From NCBI GenBank assembly GCA_934725085.1, contig CAKVAL010000003.1, positions 52,689-116,688 on the forward strand: a stretch of DNA of 64,000 bases, given 5' to 3'. The translations under genes were made by a program, and so were the position numbers. Under the pieces are notes generated by a model, which was not told where the DNA came from, did not search any database, and saw nothing but the letters and a program-made list of their open reading frames with translations. Below, piece by piece: positions 10,077-19,552 of the stretch. The stretch is from an uncultured Erysipelotrichaceae bacterium. GTDB taxonomy: Bacteria > Bacillota_I > Bacilli_A > Erysipelotrichales > Erysipelotrichaceae. The first letter of the stretch is position 1, and each line of letters opens with the position of its first letter.

Positions 10077-11060
10077 CTATAGAAATAATTCATCATATAA
10101 GCATTCTATTTTTTTATTATCATAAGCTATTATAGAAATAATATCTTTAACTAATTCTTTATCAACTACATCTAATTTATTGAGATATTCTTCTTTAGGC
10201 AAAGTTATTAGATTACTGAACTCATCGTCTTCATTAAAATATTCGACTCCATAATTACTTCCTTTATGAGAGAACAAATAAATATAATTATTAAAACCAC
10301 AATAAAACTTCTGTCCTACATCAAATTTAAAGTAATGATTTTTAAAAATATCTTCATTCTTACTTTTATTTTTAGCTTTAATTTCTATTGAATATTTCTT
10401 TTCTGAAATGATTTGATATGCACTATTTAAAAATGTATCAATCACTTTATTACACAGACGATATCTATTTCGATTTAACTTGATTTCACCATTTTTATCT
10501 TCAACAAGTTTATATATTTTAGCCTTATTATTCTTTGAATCAAATTTATGAATATAATACAAGTTATGGTCATCTTTAATAATATTTCCTTCTCGAAAAC
10601 AATGAACACTATCTATTAAAATCTTTCTTTTTGATCTTAATCTTAAATTAATATCGTTCATATGATTAACTTTAAGGCTGTCTACTATATAAAGAAGCTC
10701 GTTTTTATCTATTTCATAACAAGTATTTAGGTAAAAATAAGTATTTTTTGTGAAGTGATAATTATCTTTGTTTAAAAGATAATGCTTATTTAAATCGCTT
10801 TTCTGACTGGTGCCACTATATGCATATACAAAGTTTTTTTCTTTCTTTGCCACTATAAAAGGGCGAATACGATGTCTCTGACCTAATTTTTCTAAATTAT
10901 CGGTTCTTGTTACCCCAAAGACAATATCACCGGGTCTAATTTCTTTAAATAACTTATCATGATCAATATCTTTTAATTGAGGAACTAAGTCAATTAGTGA
11001 TGGTTCTTTCTTCTTAAATATGTTTTTAAGAAAGTTTAAAATTCTTTTTAATAATTCCAT
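10077..11060 (-). CDS. Unrecognised protein, MazF/PemK-like N-terminal motif
   Basis: 327 residues, start ATG at 11060 with AAGGAGTG upstream. No signal peptide or membrane span; a basic N-terminus (KKEP) precedes a stretch from about residue 43, 'RPGDIVFGVTR...RHRIRPFIVAKK', that resembles the start of the SH3-like barrel of MazF/PemK proteins, including the Gly-Asp-Ile-Val and Arg-Pro-x-Ile-Val pair. The chain is about three times a MazF toxin and Lys/Asn-rich, and a second similar stretch may lie near 'DVGQKFYCGFNNYIYLF'. No antitoxin-like small gene is adjacent. I cannot assign a function. Confidence 0.6.
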   Translation of the reverse strand: MELLKRILNFLKNIFKKKEPSLIDLVPQLKDIDHDKLFKEIRPGDIVFGVTRTDNLEKLGQRHRIRPFIVAKKEKNFVYAYSGTSQKSDLNKHYLLNKDNYHFTKNTYFYLNTCYEIDKNELLYIVDSLKVNHMNDINLRLRSKRKILIDSVHCFREGNIIKDDHNLYYIHKFDSKNNKAKIYKLVEDKNGEIKLNRNRYRLCNKVIDTFLNSAYQIISEKKYSIEIKAKNKSKNEDIFKNHYFKFDVGQKFYCGFNNYIYLFSHKGSNYGVEYFNEDDEFSNLITLPKEEYLNKLDVVDKELVKDIISIIAYDNKKIECLYDELFL

Positions 11061-11123
11061 TCGTACACTCCTTTTCTAACTTACCTTAATTGTAAGAAAA
11101 AGGGTGTACATAAATCACACCAC

Positions 11124-11154
11124 CCAAAAGAAAAGTAGGAACTTGATCCTACTT
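11124..11154 (-). terminator. Terminator of plsY
   Basis: On the reverse strand, AAGTAGGA / TCCTACTT (11133-11140 and 11147-11154) with a six-base loop, followed by TTCTTTT. The stem includes the plsY stop codon. Confidence 0.8.
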
Positions 11155-11763
11155 GATAAATGAAACTTTATTTTCTTTTCCTTGAATCAATCTCTTAATA
11201 TTAGCTCTATGCATAAATATTACAAATAATGTAAGAAGTAATACTAGAGTAGCTAATGAGTTATCCTTATATGTCAAAAAACCCATGATAGTTGCCATTG
11301 TTAGTGCCGACATAGAAGCTAGTGACATATATTTAGTTAGACACAATACGATAACAAATACCAAGACTGGATATAAGAATGTAAAGATAAAGTCATGTGT
11401 GATAAATAGGGCAATGCCTAGAATATAACCCATAGCACATGCTACTGCTTTGCCACCTCTAAATTGGGCAAAGACCGGGAAACAGTGTCCTATACATACT
11501 GCTAATCCTGCATATCTAGCATATTCTGGTGAAATCTTATTTACAATCACCATCACAATAAATGCTTTTAAGGCATCTAGAATAATAACTGAAATACCGG
11601 CTTTTTTGCCTAATACTCTACCTGCATTGGTTCCACCTAGATTACCAGAACCCTTAGTTCTAATATCTACACCGTAAAATACTTTACCAATAATAAGGGC
11701 CCAGGGAATAGAACCAACAAGATACCCAACAATCAGCCACAAAATCAATATAATAGTTTTCAT
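11149..11763 (-). CDS. plsY: Glycerol-3-phosphate acyltransferase PlsY
   Basis: 204 residues, normal length. PlsY is the membrane enzyme that moves an acyl group from acyl-phosphate to glycerol-3-phosphate, the first step of phospholipid synthesis. Visible motifs: GSIPWALIIGK near the N-terminus, the RTKGSGNLGGTNAGRVLG segment, and GHCFPVFAQFRGGKAVA, which are the three conserved loops; several hydrophobic segments separate them. It is divergent from parE, a gene order common in Firmicutes. The start has no Shine-Dalgarno; a TATAAT lies six bases upstream (see promoter entry). Confidence 0.95.
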   Translation of the reverse strand: MKTIILILWLIVGYLVGSIPWALIIGKVFYGVDIRTKGSGNLGGTNAGRVLGKKAGISVIILDALKAFIVMVIVNKISPEYARYAGLAVCIGHCFPVFAQFRGGKAVACAMGYILGIALFITHDFIFTFLYPVLVFVIVLCLTKYMSLASMSALTMATIMGFLTYKDNSLATLVLLLTLFVIFMHRANIKRLIQGKENKVSFIK

Positions 11764-11802
11764 AAAAAAATTATAACAAAACTTTTGGTATAATTGACTG
11801 GT
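11764..11802. promoter_or_regulatory. Divergent leaderless promoters of plsY and parE
   Basis: Reverse strand: TATAAT (11770-11775) ends six bases before the plsY ATG. Forward strand: extended -10 TGGTATAAT (11786-11794) ends eight bases before the parE ATG at 11803. Transcription normally starts about seven bases after the -10, i.e. at or next to each ATG, and neither gene has a Shine-Dalgarno. The two -10 boxes are 13 bases apart, so the promoters should compete for polymerase. Confidence 0.7.
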
Positions 11803-13728
11803 ATGAATAATAATTATGATGATAACAGTATAGAAATATTAGAGGGACTAGATGCCGTTAGAAAAAGACCTGGCATGTATATTGGTTCCATCGATAATAG
11901 AGGACTACATCATTTAGTATGGGAAATCGTCGATAACGCAATCGATGAAGCTTTAAATGGTTTTGGTAAAGAAATCATTATTGAACTAAATAAAGATGGC
12001 TCTTGTAGTGTAACTGACTTTGGACGTGGTATGCCCATAGGTAAACATAAGTCTGGTAAAAACACTCTAGAAGTAATTTTTACTGTACTACATGCTGGTG
12101 GTAAGTTCTCAAATGAAGGTGGTTATAAGACAGCTGGTGGTCTGCATGGTGTAGGTGCCAGTGTTGTTAATGCGCTAAGTAAATGGTGCGAAGTAGAAGT
12201 GTGCCGCGATAAGAAAAGATATCGCATGCGCTTTGAAAATGGTGGTAAGAAAATTGGTAAACTTGAAGAACTTGGAAGTACTAATAAGACTGGTTCTAAG
12301 GTTACTTTTATGCCTGATGATACTATCTTTTCAACAACTACTTTTAACTTCAATACAATTTGTGAAAGAGCACAAGAAGAAGCTTTCTTATTAGAAGGTG
12401 TTAAGATTGTAGTTAAAGATTATATTCATAATGAAGAAAATGAATTCCATTATGAAAATGGTCTATTAGCCTTTATGAACTATCTTCATGAAGACAAGGA
12501 CGTTTTACATGAACCTGTAATTTTTTCAGGCGAAAGTAATGGTATCAACATTAAGTGCGCTTTCCAATATACTGATGGTTACCAAGAAAACACTTTTTCT
12601 TATGTAAATCTTGTAAGAACTAAAGATGGTGGTACCCATGAAGTTGGCTATAAGACTGCTTTTACCAAGACTATTAATGACTATGCAAGAAATAATGGTC
12701 TATTAAAGGAAAAAGATAAAAACTTTGAAGGTAGCGATGTAAGAGAAGGCTTAACTAGCATTATTGTTGTTACTATTCCAGAAGACTTATTACAATTTGA
12801 AGGACAGACAAAGGGCAAACTTGGTACACCAATCGCTAAGACGGCTGTAGATAATGTAGTAAGTGAACACTTAATGTATTTTTTAGTTGAAAATAAGGAT
12901 TTAGCTACATCTTTAATCAAAAAGATTCAACGTGCTGCTTATGCTCGTGATGCAGCAAGAAAAGCCAAGGATGAGGCAAGAGCTGGCAAGAAGTCTTCAT
13001 CTAAGGCAAAAGAAGTCTTAAGTGGCAAGTTAGCTCCTGCTCAAAGTAAGGATTATAAAAGATTAGAACTCTTTTTGGTCGAAGGTGATTCAGCCGGTGG
13101 TAGTGCTAAGAAGTGTCGTGACTCTAAATATCAAGCAATTTTACCTTTAAGAGGTAAGGTTTTAAATACTGAAAAAGCATCTTTAGTAGATATCGAAAAG
13201 AATGAAGAATTAAATACGATTGTTCATTGTTTAGGTGCTGGTGTTGGTGCCCACTTTGATGTTGAAGATATTCATTATGATAAAGTAATCATCATGACCG
13301 ATGCTGATACCGATGGAGCTCATATTCAGGTATTATTATTAACTTTCTTCTATCGTTTTATGAGAGAGTTAATCGAAAAGGGACATGTATATGTAGCTAT
13401 GCCTCCTTTATATGGCGTTAAAACTAAAGAGGGTATGGATTATTTGTTCTCTGATGATGAATTAAATAAGTATCGTTCAAGTCATACAATCAAGGGTGAT
13501 ATTCAAAGATATAAGGGTCTTGGTGAAATGGATGCTGATCAATTATGGGATACAACTATGGATCCTGAAAAGCGTACTTTAATTAAAGTAAATATTGAGG
13601 ATGCAGCTATTTGTGAACGCAAGATTTCTATTTTAATGGGTAATAAGCCAGAACTTAGAAGAAAGTGGATTGAAGAGAATATTGACTTTACTTTAGAAGA
13701 AAATTATAAGGTGGAAAGACATGGCTAA
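11803..13728 (+). CDS. parE: DNA topoisomerase IV subunit B
   Basis: 641 residues from ATG 11803 (an in-frame TTG at 11794 lies in the -10 box and is rejected). ParE is the ATPase half of topoisomerase IV, which unlinks daughter chromosomes. GHKL ATPase at the N-terminus: RKRPGMYIGS, catalytic Glu41 in WEIVDNAIDE, GRGMP, GLHGVGASVVNAL; the QTKGKLGTP loop; and the TOPRIM part EGDSAGGSAK, LPLRGK and DADTDGAHI. ParE rather than GyrB is chosen because the partner downstream is ParC-like and because plsY-parE-parC is a typical order. It overlaps parC by 8 bases and opens a ten-gene operon. Confidence 0.92.
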   Translation: MNNNYDDNSIEILEGLDAVRKRPGMYIGSIDNRGLHHLVWEIVDNAIDEALNGFGKEIIIELNKDGSCSVTDFGRGMPIGKHKSGKNTLEVIFTVLHAGGKFSNEGGYKTAGGLHGVGASVVNALSKWCEVEVCRDKKRYRMRFENGGKKIGKLEELGSTNKTGSKVTFMPDDTIFSTTTFNFNTICERAQEEAFLLEGVKIVVKDYIHNEENEFHYENGLLAFMNYLHEDKDVLHEPVIFSGESNGINIKCAFQYTDGYQENTFSYVNLVRTKDGGTHEVGYKTAFTKTINDYARNNGLLKEKDKNFEGSDVREGLTSIIVVTIPEDLLQFEGQTKGKLGTPIAKTAVDNVVSEHLMYFLVENKDLATSLIKKIQRAAYARDAARKAKDEARAGKKSSSKAKEVLSGKLAPAQSKDYKRLELFLVEGDSAGGSAKKCRDSKYQAILPLRGKVLNTEKASLVDIEKNEELNTIVHCLGAGVGAHFDVEDIHYDKVIIMTDADTDGAHIQVLLLTFFYRFMRELIEKGHVYVAMPPLYGVKTKEGMDYLFSDDELNKYRSSHTIKGDIQRYKGLGEMDADQLWDTTMDPEKRTLIKVNIEDAAICERKISILMGNKPELRRKWIEENIDFTLEENYKVERHG

Positions 13729-16216
13729 GAAGACTAAGGAAATAATTGAAAAGAATGTTGCTGAATCTTTAGATGACATCATGTCTTTAAGATTTGGTGC
13801 TTATTCAAAATATATCATTCAAGAAAGAGCTCTACCTGATGCTAGAGATGGTTTAAAGCCGGTACAAAGAAGAATTCTCTATTCTATGTATATGGATGGT
13901 AACACTAGTGTTAAGCCTCATCGTAAGTCTGCAAAGGCTGTAGGTCAGGTCATGGGTATTTTCCATCCTCATGGTGACTCTAGTATTTATGAAGCTATGG
14001 TTAGATTGTCTCAAGATTGGAAGAATAATCTAACTTTAATTGATATGCATGGTAATAACGGTTCTATCGATGATGACCCACCAGCTGCTTATCGTTATAC
14101 CGAAGTAAGACTTGATAAGAATGCTGAAAAATTATTAAACGATATCGACAAGAATACTGTTACGATGACTAATAACTATGATGACTCAACGCTTGAACCA
14201 ACGGTTTTACCTGCTAGTTACCCATTGCTATTAGTTAATGGTTCTACTGGTATTGCCTCAGGATATGCGACCAATATGGCACCACATAATTTAAATGAAA
14301 TTGTAGATGCGACTATTTATCGTTTAAATAATCCTGAATGTAGTGTTGAAGACTTAATGGTCTTTGTCAAAGGGCCTGATTTCCCAACTGGTGGTATAGT
14401 ACAAGGACTAGACAACATTAAAGAAGTCTTTAAAACAGGTAAGGGCAAAGTAGTCTTAAGAAGCAAGTGTGAAGTACTTAAGGGTAAGACTAATGACTCA
14501 ATTGTTGTTACCGAGATTCCATATGAGGTAATTAAGTGTAATCTTGTAAAGAAAATTAACGATATTGCGATTAATAAAGATATTGAAGGCATTAGTGAAG
14601 TAAGAGATGAAAGTGGTCGTGATGGTTTAAAGATTGTCATTGAACTTAAGAAAGATGCTAATAGCGAGATGATATTGAATTATCTATATAAGAATACTGA
14701 TTTACAAATCAACTATTCTTACAATAATATCGCTATTGTTAATCATCGTCCTACTTTATTGTCTTTATCAGACGCCTTGGATGCCTTTATTGATTTTAGA
14801 AAACAAGTGGTTTTAAATCGTTCTGTTTATTTAAGAGATAAAAAGAAGGCTAGACTACATGTAATTGATGGTTTGATTAAGGCAGTTTCTATCTTGGATA
14901 GTGTTATTGAAACGATTAGAAGATCTAATGATAAACAAGATTCTAAGATTAATTTGATGAATAACTTCTTATTCACAGAAGAACAGGCTGAGGCTATTGT
15001 AAATTTACGTTTATATCGTCTATCAAATACCGATATTGTGGCTTTAAAGGAAGAATGTTCTACTTTAATTAGAGAAATTTCAGAGCTTGAATCAATTATT
15101 AGTTCTAAAGAAATCTTAAAGTCTGTTTTAACAAAAGAATTAAAACAAGTTAATCTTGATAATATTACTCCTAGAAAGACTAAGATTGAAAACGAAGTTT
15201 CTGACTTAGTTATTGATAAATTGGCAATGGTACCAAATGAATCTTGTTATATATCTTTGACAAGAGATGGTTATGTAAAAAGATTCTCTAAGCGTACTTT
15301 TGATGCAAACTTAAATAGCTTACCTTTTACTAAAGAAAGCGATGTACTACTCGGCATCAGTGCTTGTGAAACATTAGATACCTTATTAGTATTTACAAAC
15401 AAGGGTAATTACTTATATATTCCGGTATATAAACTACAAGAATGTAAATATAAGGATATCGGTAAGCATGTTTCTACTTACGTTAAGCTAGAAGGAAATG
15501 AGAAGGTAGTAGGAGCTTTAATTGTTAAGAGTTTTGAGACTTATGCCTTTGTGGTCTTAGCTACTAAGAATGGCATGATTAAGAAAACTTCTATCCCTAA
15601 GTTTGATATATCTAGATTCTCTAAGGCTATTCCAGCTATTAAATTAAAAGAGAATGATGAACTAGTAAGTGTTAACATCGCTTATGAAAATGATAATGTG
15701 GTTGTTGTTTCTAAGGATGGTAACTATAATCGTTATTCTTTAGAAATGTTAAGTGATATCGCTCCACGTGCTATGGGTGTTGGTGGTATCAATGTTAAAA
15801 ATGATGAGCTAGCTGGTGTTGCTATTGAACATAGTGGGCCAAATGAACTATTATTATGTTCTAATAAGGGTTATAAGCGAATTCATTTTGCTGATTTAGA
15901 TTTTACAAGTCGTAATGCCAAGGGTAATCGTTTATTTAAACAGACAAAAACTAATCCTTCTAGTATTATTGGTGTTAAGACGATTGCCAGTGATACATCT
16001 CTTATCTATAATGATGAGAAGATGACAATCTTGCCAGCATCTAGTATTCCTTTTATGGGACTTGATGCAACTTTCTCAAGTGTTGGAGAAGTGCTACCTT
16101 TTATAAAAGATGATATGAGTGATATTCCTGTTGTGGATATGGTGATGATTCCTGAATCTTACTATAAACATGATGATGAAAACAAAGAGTATACACAAAC
16201 GGATTTATTTGATTAG
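13721..16216 (+). CDS. parC: DNA topoisomerase IV subunit A
   Basis: 831 residues. Breakage-reunion subunit of topoisomerase IV. The winged-helix part contains ALPDARDGLKPVQRRIL and HPHGDSSIYEAM; the catalytic tyrosine is Tyr126 in AAYRYTEVRL. Ser87 and Glu91 occupy the quinolone-resistance positions of E. coli ParC Ser80/Glu84 and carry the wild-type residues. The C-terminal half shows degenerate beta-pinwheel repeats, lacking a clear GyrA box, which supports ParC over GyrA. The start overlaps the end of parE; yqeG begins one base after the stop. Confidence 0.93.
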   Translation: MAKKTKEIIEKNVAESLDDIMSLRFGAYSKYIIQERALPDARDGLKPVQRRILYSMYMDGNTSVKPHRKSAKAVGQVMGIFHPHGDSSIYEAMVRLSQDWKNNLTLIDMHGNNGSIDDDPPAAYRYTEVRLDKNAEKLLNDIDKNTVTMTNNYDDSTLEPTVLPASYPLLLVNGSTGIASGYATNMAPHNLNEIVDATIYRLNNPECSVEDLMVFVKGPDFPTGGIVQGLDNIKEVFKTGKGKVVLRSKCEVLKGKTNDSIVVTEIPYEVIKCNLVKKINDIAINKDIEGISEVRDESGRDGLKIVIELKKDANSEMILNYLYKNTDLQINYSYNNIAIVNHRPTLLSLSDALDAFIDFRKQVVLNRSVYLRDKKKARLHVIDGLIKAVSILDSVIETIRRSNDKQDSKINLMNNFLFTEEQAEAIVNLRLYRLSNTDIVALKEECSTLIREISELESIISSKEILKSVLTKELKQVNLDNITPRKTKIENEVSDLVIDKLAMVPNESCYISLTRDGYVKRFSKRTFDANLNSLPFTKESDVLLGISACETLDTLLVFTNKGNYLYIPVYKLQECKYKDIGKHVSTYVKLEGNEKVVGALIVKSFETYAFVVLATKNGMIKKTSIPKFDISRFSKAIPAIKLKENDELVSVNIAYENDNVVVVSKDGNYNRYSLEMLSDIAPRAMGVGGINVKNDELAGVAIEHSGPNELLLCSNKGYKRIHFADLDFTSRNAKGNRLFKQTKTNPSSIIGVKTIASDTSLIYNDEKMTILPASSIPFMGLDATFSSVGEVLPFIKDDMSDIPVVDMVMIPESYYKHDDENKEYTQTDLFD

Positions 16217-16217
16217 T

Positions 16218-16715
16218 ATGAGTATTTTTAGACCAAATTTATTGATTAAAAAGTATGATGATTTAGATATTGAAGACCTAAAAAATAGGGGCTTTGATAC
16301 TGTCTTTTTGGATGTTGATAATACTATCACTCCATATTTTGTGAAGATTCCTGATGCGAAGGCCAAGGCCTTTGTTCAAATGCTTAAGGACAATGGCTTT
16401 CATGTGATTGTGGTATCTAATAATACCGATGAAAGAGTAAAAGAGGTTGCTAGTTCAATTGGTTGTGAATATATCTGTTGGGCACTTAAACCATTACCTT
16501 TTAAGGCTAATGCCTTGATTAAAAAACATCATTTAGATAAGTCTAAAGTGTTTATCATGGGTGATCAATTATTGACTGATGTCTTGTGTGGTAAGCTAAC
16601 AGGTATTTATGCGATTTATGTAAAGCCAATCAGTGAGGTTGATAGTTTTACAACTAAGATTAATAGAAAAATAGAAAGGTTTATATTTAAACATATTCTG
16701 CATGAAAAAGTGTAA
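16218..16715 (+). CDS. yqeG: YqeG family HAD-type phosphatase
   Basis: 165 residues from ATG 16218, directly after the parC stop; the frame stays open upstream inside parC but MSIFRPNLL is the family's usual N-terminus. HAD motif I is FLDVDNTITPY, motif II VVSNN, and motif III/IV FIMGDQLLTDV, all present. It belongs to the YqeG subgroup, found beside yqeH across Firmicutes and thought to be a phosphatase; its physiological substrate is not established. It overlaps yqeH by 14 bases. Confidence 0.9.
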   Translation: MSIFRPNLLIKKYDDLDIEDLKNRGFDTVFLDVDNTITPYFVKIPDAKAKAFVQMLKDNGFHVIVVSNNTDERVKEVASSIGCEYICWALKPLPFKANALIKKHHLDKSKVFIMGDQLLTDVLCGKLTGIYAIYVKPISEVDSFTTKINRKIERFIFKHILHEKV

Positions 16716-17730
16716 AGGTTGTGGAGAGATTCTCCAATATGAACATAAAAATATGCTAGGTTATGCGCCTGGTGAAGACTTTGATTATTGTCAAAGATGT
16801 TTTCGTTTGACTCATTATGGTGATACTTCTAAGGTAAGTAAAAAATTCACTTCTAATGATGATATTATCGAAAGCTATAAACATATCAACGATGCTTTAT
16901 TTGTGTTGATTGCGGATGCTTTTGATGCCTTGTTTTTAGATCAAGATTATCTATTAGATATTTTTAAGGATAAGAAATTATTGTTGATTATCAATAAGAT
17001 TGATTTATTACCTAAAAACATCAACGATAATAAGATAAGCGACTTATATCTTGATGTCTTAAAGAAGTGTAACAATATCAATTGTCTATTAACTTATAAG
17101 AATGATACTACTTTCAATGATTTATTCTTTGAAATTTTAGAAGAAAGCGGTATGTCTAAGGTTGTATTTGCTGGTAGAGCTAATGTAGGTAAGTCTAGTT
17201 TGATTAATAAATTAATCGAGAATCAAGAACTTACTACTTCTATTTATCCAGGTACTACTTTAAAGGTTAATGAGATTACTTACAAGGATTATCTATTTAT
17301 TGATACTGCTGGTTTGATTGATGATGAATCTTTCTTATCACATTTAGATAATAAGAATATCAAGAAGTTATTACCTTTAAAGACTATTAAAAGACAAATT
17401 TTCCAATTATATGAGAATCAATCTTATGTGATTAATGGATTATTGAAAATTGATGTTTTACCTAAGGGGAACGCATCAATTGAGTTTATGGTAGAAAACA
17501 ACCTAATAATACATAGAACAAAGTTAGAGAACAGTGAACGTTATTTCAAGAATAATTGTATAAAAGATCCACTAAGACTTTTACCTTTAAAGGCAAATGA
17601 ATTTGATTTAGATGGTATTAAGTTATTTTACTTAAAGGGACTAGGTCTAATTAAAGTAAAGGGCTCTGGTAAAGTTGTAGTGAATGTTAATGATAAAATA
17701 AAAATATATACAAGTGAGGTTAATTTATAA
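16702..17730 (+). CDS. yqeH: Ribosome biogenesis GTPase YqeH
   Basis: 342 residues. A circularly permuted GTPase needed for 30S subunit assembly. An N-terminal zinc finger (Cys4, Cys7, Cys30, Cys33) is followed by the G motifs in permuted order: G4 NKIDL, then G1 GRANVGKSSLINKL, the G2 threonines of YPGTT, and G3 DTAG. The C-terminal part matches the YqeH family's RNA/substrate-binding region. In the YqeG-YqeH-YhbY block it is coupled to genes on both sides; aroE, which sits after yqeH in Bacillus, is absent. Confidence 0.95.
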   Translation: MKKCKGCGEILQYEHKNMLGYAPGEDFDYCQRCFRLTHYGDTSKVSKKFTSNDDIIESYKHINDALFVLIADAFDALFLDQDYLLDIFKDKKLLLIINKIDLLPKNINDNKISDLYLDVLKKCNNINCLLTYKNDTTFNDLFFEILEESGMSKVVFAGRANVGKSSLINKLIENQELTTSIYPGTTLKVNEITYKDYLFIDTAGLIDDESFLSHLDNKNIKKLLPLKTIKRQIFQLYENQSYVINGLLKIDVLPKGNASIEFMVENNLIIHRTKLENSERYFKNNCIKDPLRLLPLKANEFDLDGIKLFYLKGLGLIKVKGSGKVVVNVNDKIKIYTSEVNL

Positions 17731-18017
17731 TGTTAAGTGGTAAGCAAAAAAGATATTTAAGAGCATTAGCGAATGATTTAAATAGTACTTTCCAAATTGG
17801 TAAAGAAGGTTTAAGTGATAATCTTTTAAGTGGAATTAGTGATTATTTAAAGGCTAATGAACTAGTAAAAGTCTCAGTGTTAAAAAGCTGTGACACAAGT
17901 ATTAATGAGATAGAAATCGATGTATGTTCAGCTTGTAAGTGCGAACTAGTTCAATGTATTGGTCGTACATTGATTTTCTATAGAAGAAGTAAGGAACATA
18001 AGATTGTATTACCATGA
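17730..18017 (+). CDS. yhbY: YhbY family (CRM domain) RNA-binding protein
   Basis: 95 residues, full length for the single-domain CRM protein. The family signature is clear: LSGKQKRYLRALAN at the start, the GKEGLSDNLL loop (usually 'GK.GlT..v') and a terminal IGRTLIFYRRS (usually 'iG..lvlyR'). YhbY binds pre-50S particles. The start overlaps the yqeH stop by one base, and its own stop overlaps the yqeK start (ATGA). Confidence 0.92.
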   Translation: MLSGKQKRYLRALANDLNSTFQIGKEGLSDNLLSGISDYLKANELVKVSVLKSCDTSINEIEIDVCSACKCELVQCIGRTLIFYRRSKEHKIVLP

Positions 18018-18571
18018 GTAAACAAATAGACGATTTCTATAAATTAACCAGTAAACAAAGGAAGTATATCTTAAATGATTTTGAGGTTTTAGAAGATTTG
18101 GTTAAGACCAATTTATCAGAATATAGATATATCCATACTTTAGGGGTAGCTAAGCTTGCTAAAGAATTAGCTTGTTATCACAATATTGATCCAAATAAGG
18201 CCTATATGGCTGGTTTGTTTCATGATTTGACTAAGGAACTATCAAATGAACAACAAGATGAATATTTGAGATATTATGATCCTGATAAGCTTAATTATCC
18301 TGAAAAGGTTAAACATTCTTTTACTTGTAAGTATTACTTAAGGGAGAAGTTTCATCTCCATGATAGTGATGTTTTGAATGCTATCTATAATCATACAATT
18401 TGTAAGTCCAATGATAAGTTGTCACTGATTTTGTATGTAGCAGATAAAAGAGAAGAGAATCGTCATATTGATGATGAGGTTGTTGAGATTGCTAAATATG
18501 ATTTAAAGAAGGCAATAAGAACTTTAAGAGAAAAGTGGGAAGAAACTAAGAATAATGGAATTAAAGGATAA
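18014..18571 (+). CDS. yqeK: YqeK family HD-domain hydrolase (Ap4A hydrolase-like)
   Basis: 185 residues. HD-superfamily metal site: His of YIHTLGVAKLA, the HD pair of GLFHDLTKE, and a later H in IYNHT plus Asp of YVADKREENR. YqeK proteins split diadenosine tetraphosphate to two ADP. In Bacilli yqeK normally follows nadD; here it follows yhbY directly and no NadD gene is present in the operon. It overlaps rsfS by 17 bases. Confidence 0.9.
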   Translation: MSKQIDDFYKLTSKQRKYILNDFEVLEDLVKTNLSEYRYIHTLGVAKLAKELACYHNIDPNKAYMAGLFHDLTKELSNEQQDEYLRYYDPDKLNYPEKVKHSFTCKYYLREKFHLHDSDVLNAIYNHTICKSNDKLSLILYVADKREENRHIDDEVVEIAKYDLKKAIRTLREKWEETKNNGIKG

Positions 18572-18878
18572 AATTGTCGCATTGTTGGATGAGAAACAAA
18601 TAGAAGATATCACTGTAATTGATTTTAAGGATAATAGTCCTTATCTTGATTATTTTGTGATTGGTACGGCTAGAAATGGTCGTATGGCTAAGGCTACTAT
18701 TTCTTATTTAGAAGATCTTTGTGAAAAAGAAGGTGTTTCTTATCGTAATAGTTATAATGATGATGAAAGTAAGTGGTACTTATTTGATGCAGGTAGTGTA
18801 GTTGTTCACTTATTCTTTGATGGTGAACGTGAGAAGTATAATTTAGAGGGCTTATGGAAGGATCTAATAAAGAAGTAA
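18555..18878 (+). CDS. rsfS: Ribosome silencing factor RsfS
   Basis: 107 residues, normal length. The family core is complete: IDFKDNSPYLDYFVIGTARN, then KWYLFDAGSVVVHLFFDGEREKYNLEGLW. RsfS binds ribosomal protein L14 on the large subunit and blocks subunit joining when cells starve. Coupled to yqeK upstream (17-base overlap) and the methyltransferase downstream (25-base overlap). Confidence 0.95.
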   Translation: MELKDKIVALLDEKQIEDITVIDFKDNSPYLDYFVIGTARNGRMAKATISYLEDLCEKEGVSYRNSYNDDESKWYLFDAGSVVVHLFFDGEREKYNLEGLWKDLIKK

Positions 18879-19552
18879 AAGAATATGAATATTTAGCTAA
18901 ATATTATGATTATCTATTAGGTGATGAAGAAGCCTTTGATTTTTGGCTAGAATATATCAACGCCAAGGATTATCATACTGTTTTAGAATTGGCATCAGGT
19001 TCTGGTGTATTAGCTGGTATTTTAAAGAAACAAGGAAAAGAAGTGACTGCTTCAGATATTTCTAAAGAAATGAAAGAGGTTGCCACAAATAACTTTGATG
19101 GTGAATATTTAATCTTAAATATGATTGATTTTGATTTGCACAAGAAGTATGATTTGATTCTTTGTGTTTGTGATTCAATCAATTATTTATATGAAGAAGA
19201 ACTAGAACAAATGTTTAAAAGTGTATATAAACACTTAAATGATGGTGGCCGTTTTATCTTTGATATGCATAATCCTAAACGTTTAAAAGAGTTTGATGAA
19301 GAATATATCGAAGAAGGCCAAATTGATGAAAATGTTTATTATCAATGGACTATTAATTCAGATACTTTTGATAGAACTGTTAATGAACATTTTACTTTCT
19401 ATACACCAGAGGGGATGATTCAAGAACAACATACTCAAAATGTTTTTGAACCTAGTGTTGTTAAAGAGAAATTAGAGTCTGTCGGGCTCGAATCTGAAGT
19501 GGTGATGGATTTCATTGAAGATGAAAAGATTTTATTTATTGGTACCAAGTAA
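18854..19552 (+). CDS. yqeM: Class I SAM-dependent methyltransferase (YqeM-like)
   Basis: 232 residues. Rossmann methyltransferase: motif I VLELASGSGVLAG (about residues 42-54), acidic motif II VTASDIS, motif III NMIDFDL, and a post-motif ILCVCDSINYL. It corresponds in order and sequence type to yqeM, which follows rsfS in Bacillus. The methylated substrate is unknown. The start lies inside rsfS and the stop overlaps the dnaD start. Confidence 0.85.
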   Translation: MEGSNKEVKEYEYLAKYYDYLLGDEEAFDFWLEYINAKDYHTVLELASGSGVLAGILKKQGKEVTASDISKEMKEVATNNFDGEYLILNMIDFDLHKKYDLILCVCDSINYLYEEELEQMFKSVYKHLNDGGRFIFDMHNPKRLKEFDEEYIEEGQIDENVYYQWTINSDTFDRTVNEHFTFYTPEGMIQEQHTQNVFEPSVVKEKLESVGLESEVVMDFIEDEKILFIGTK

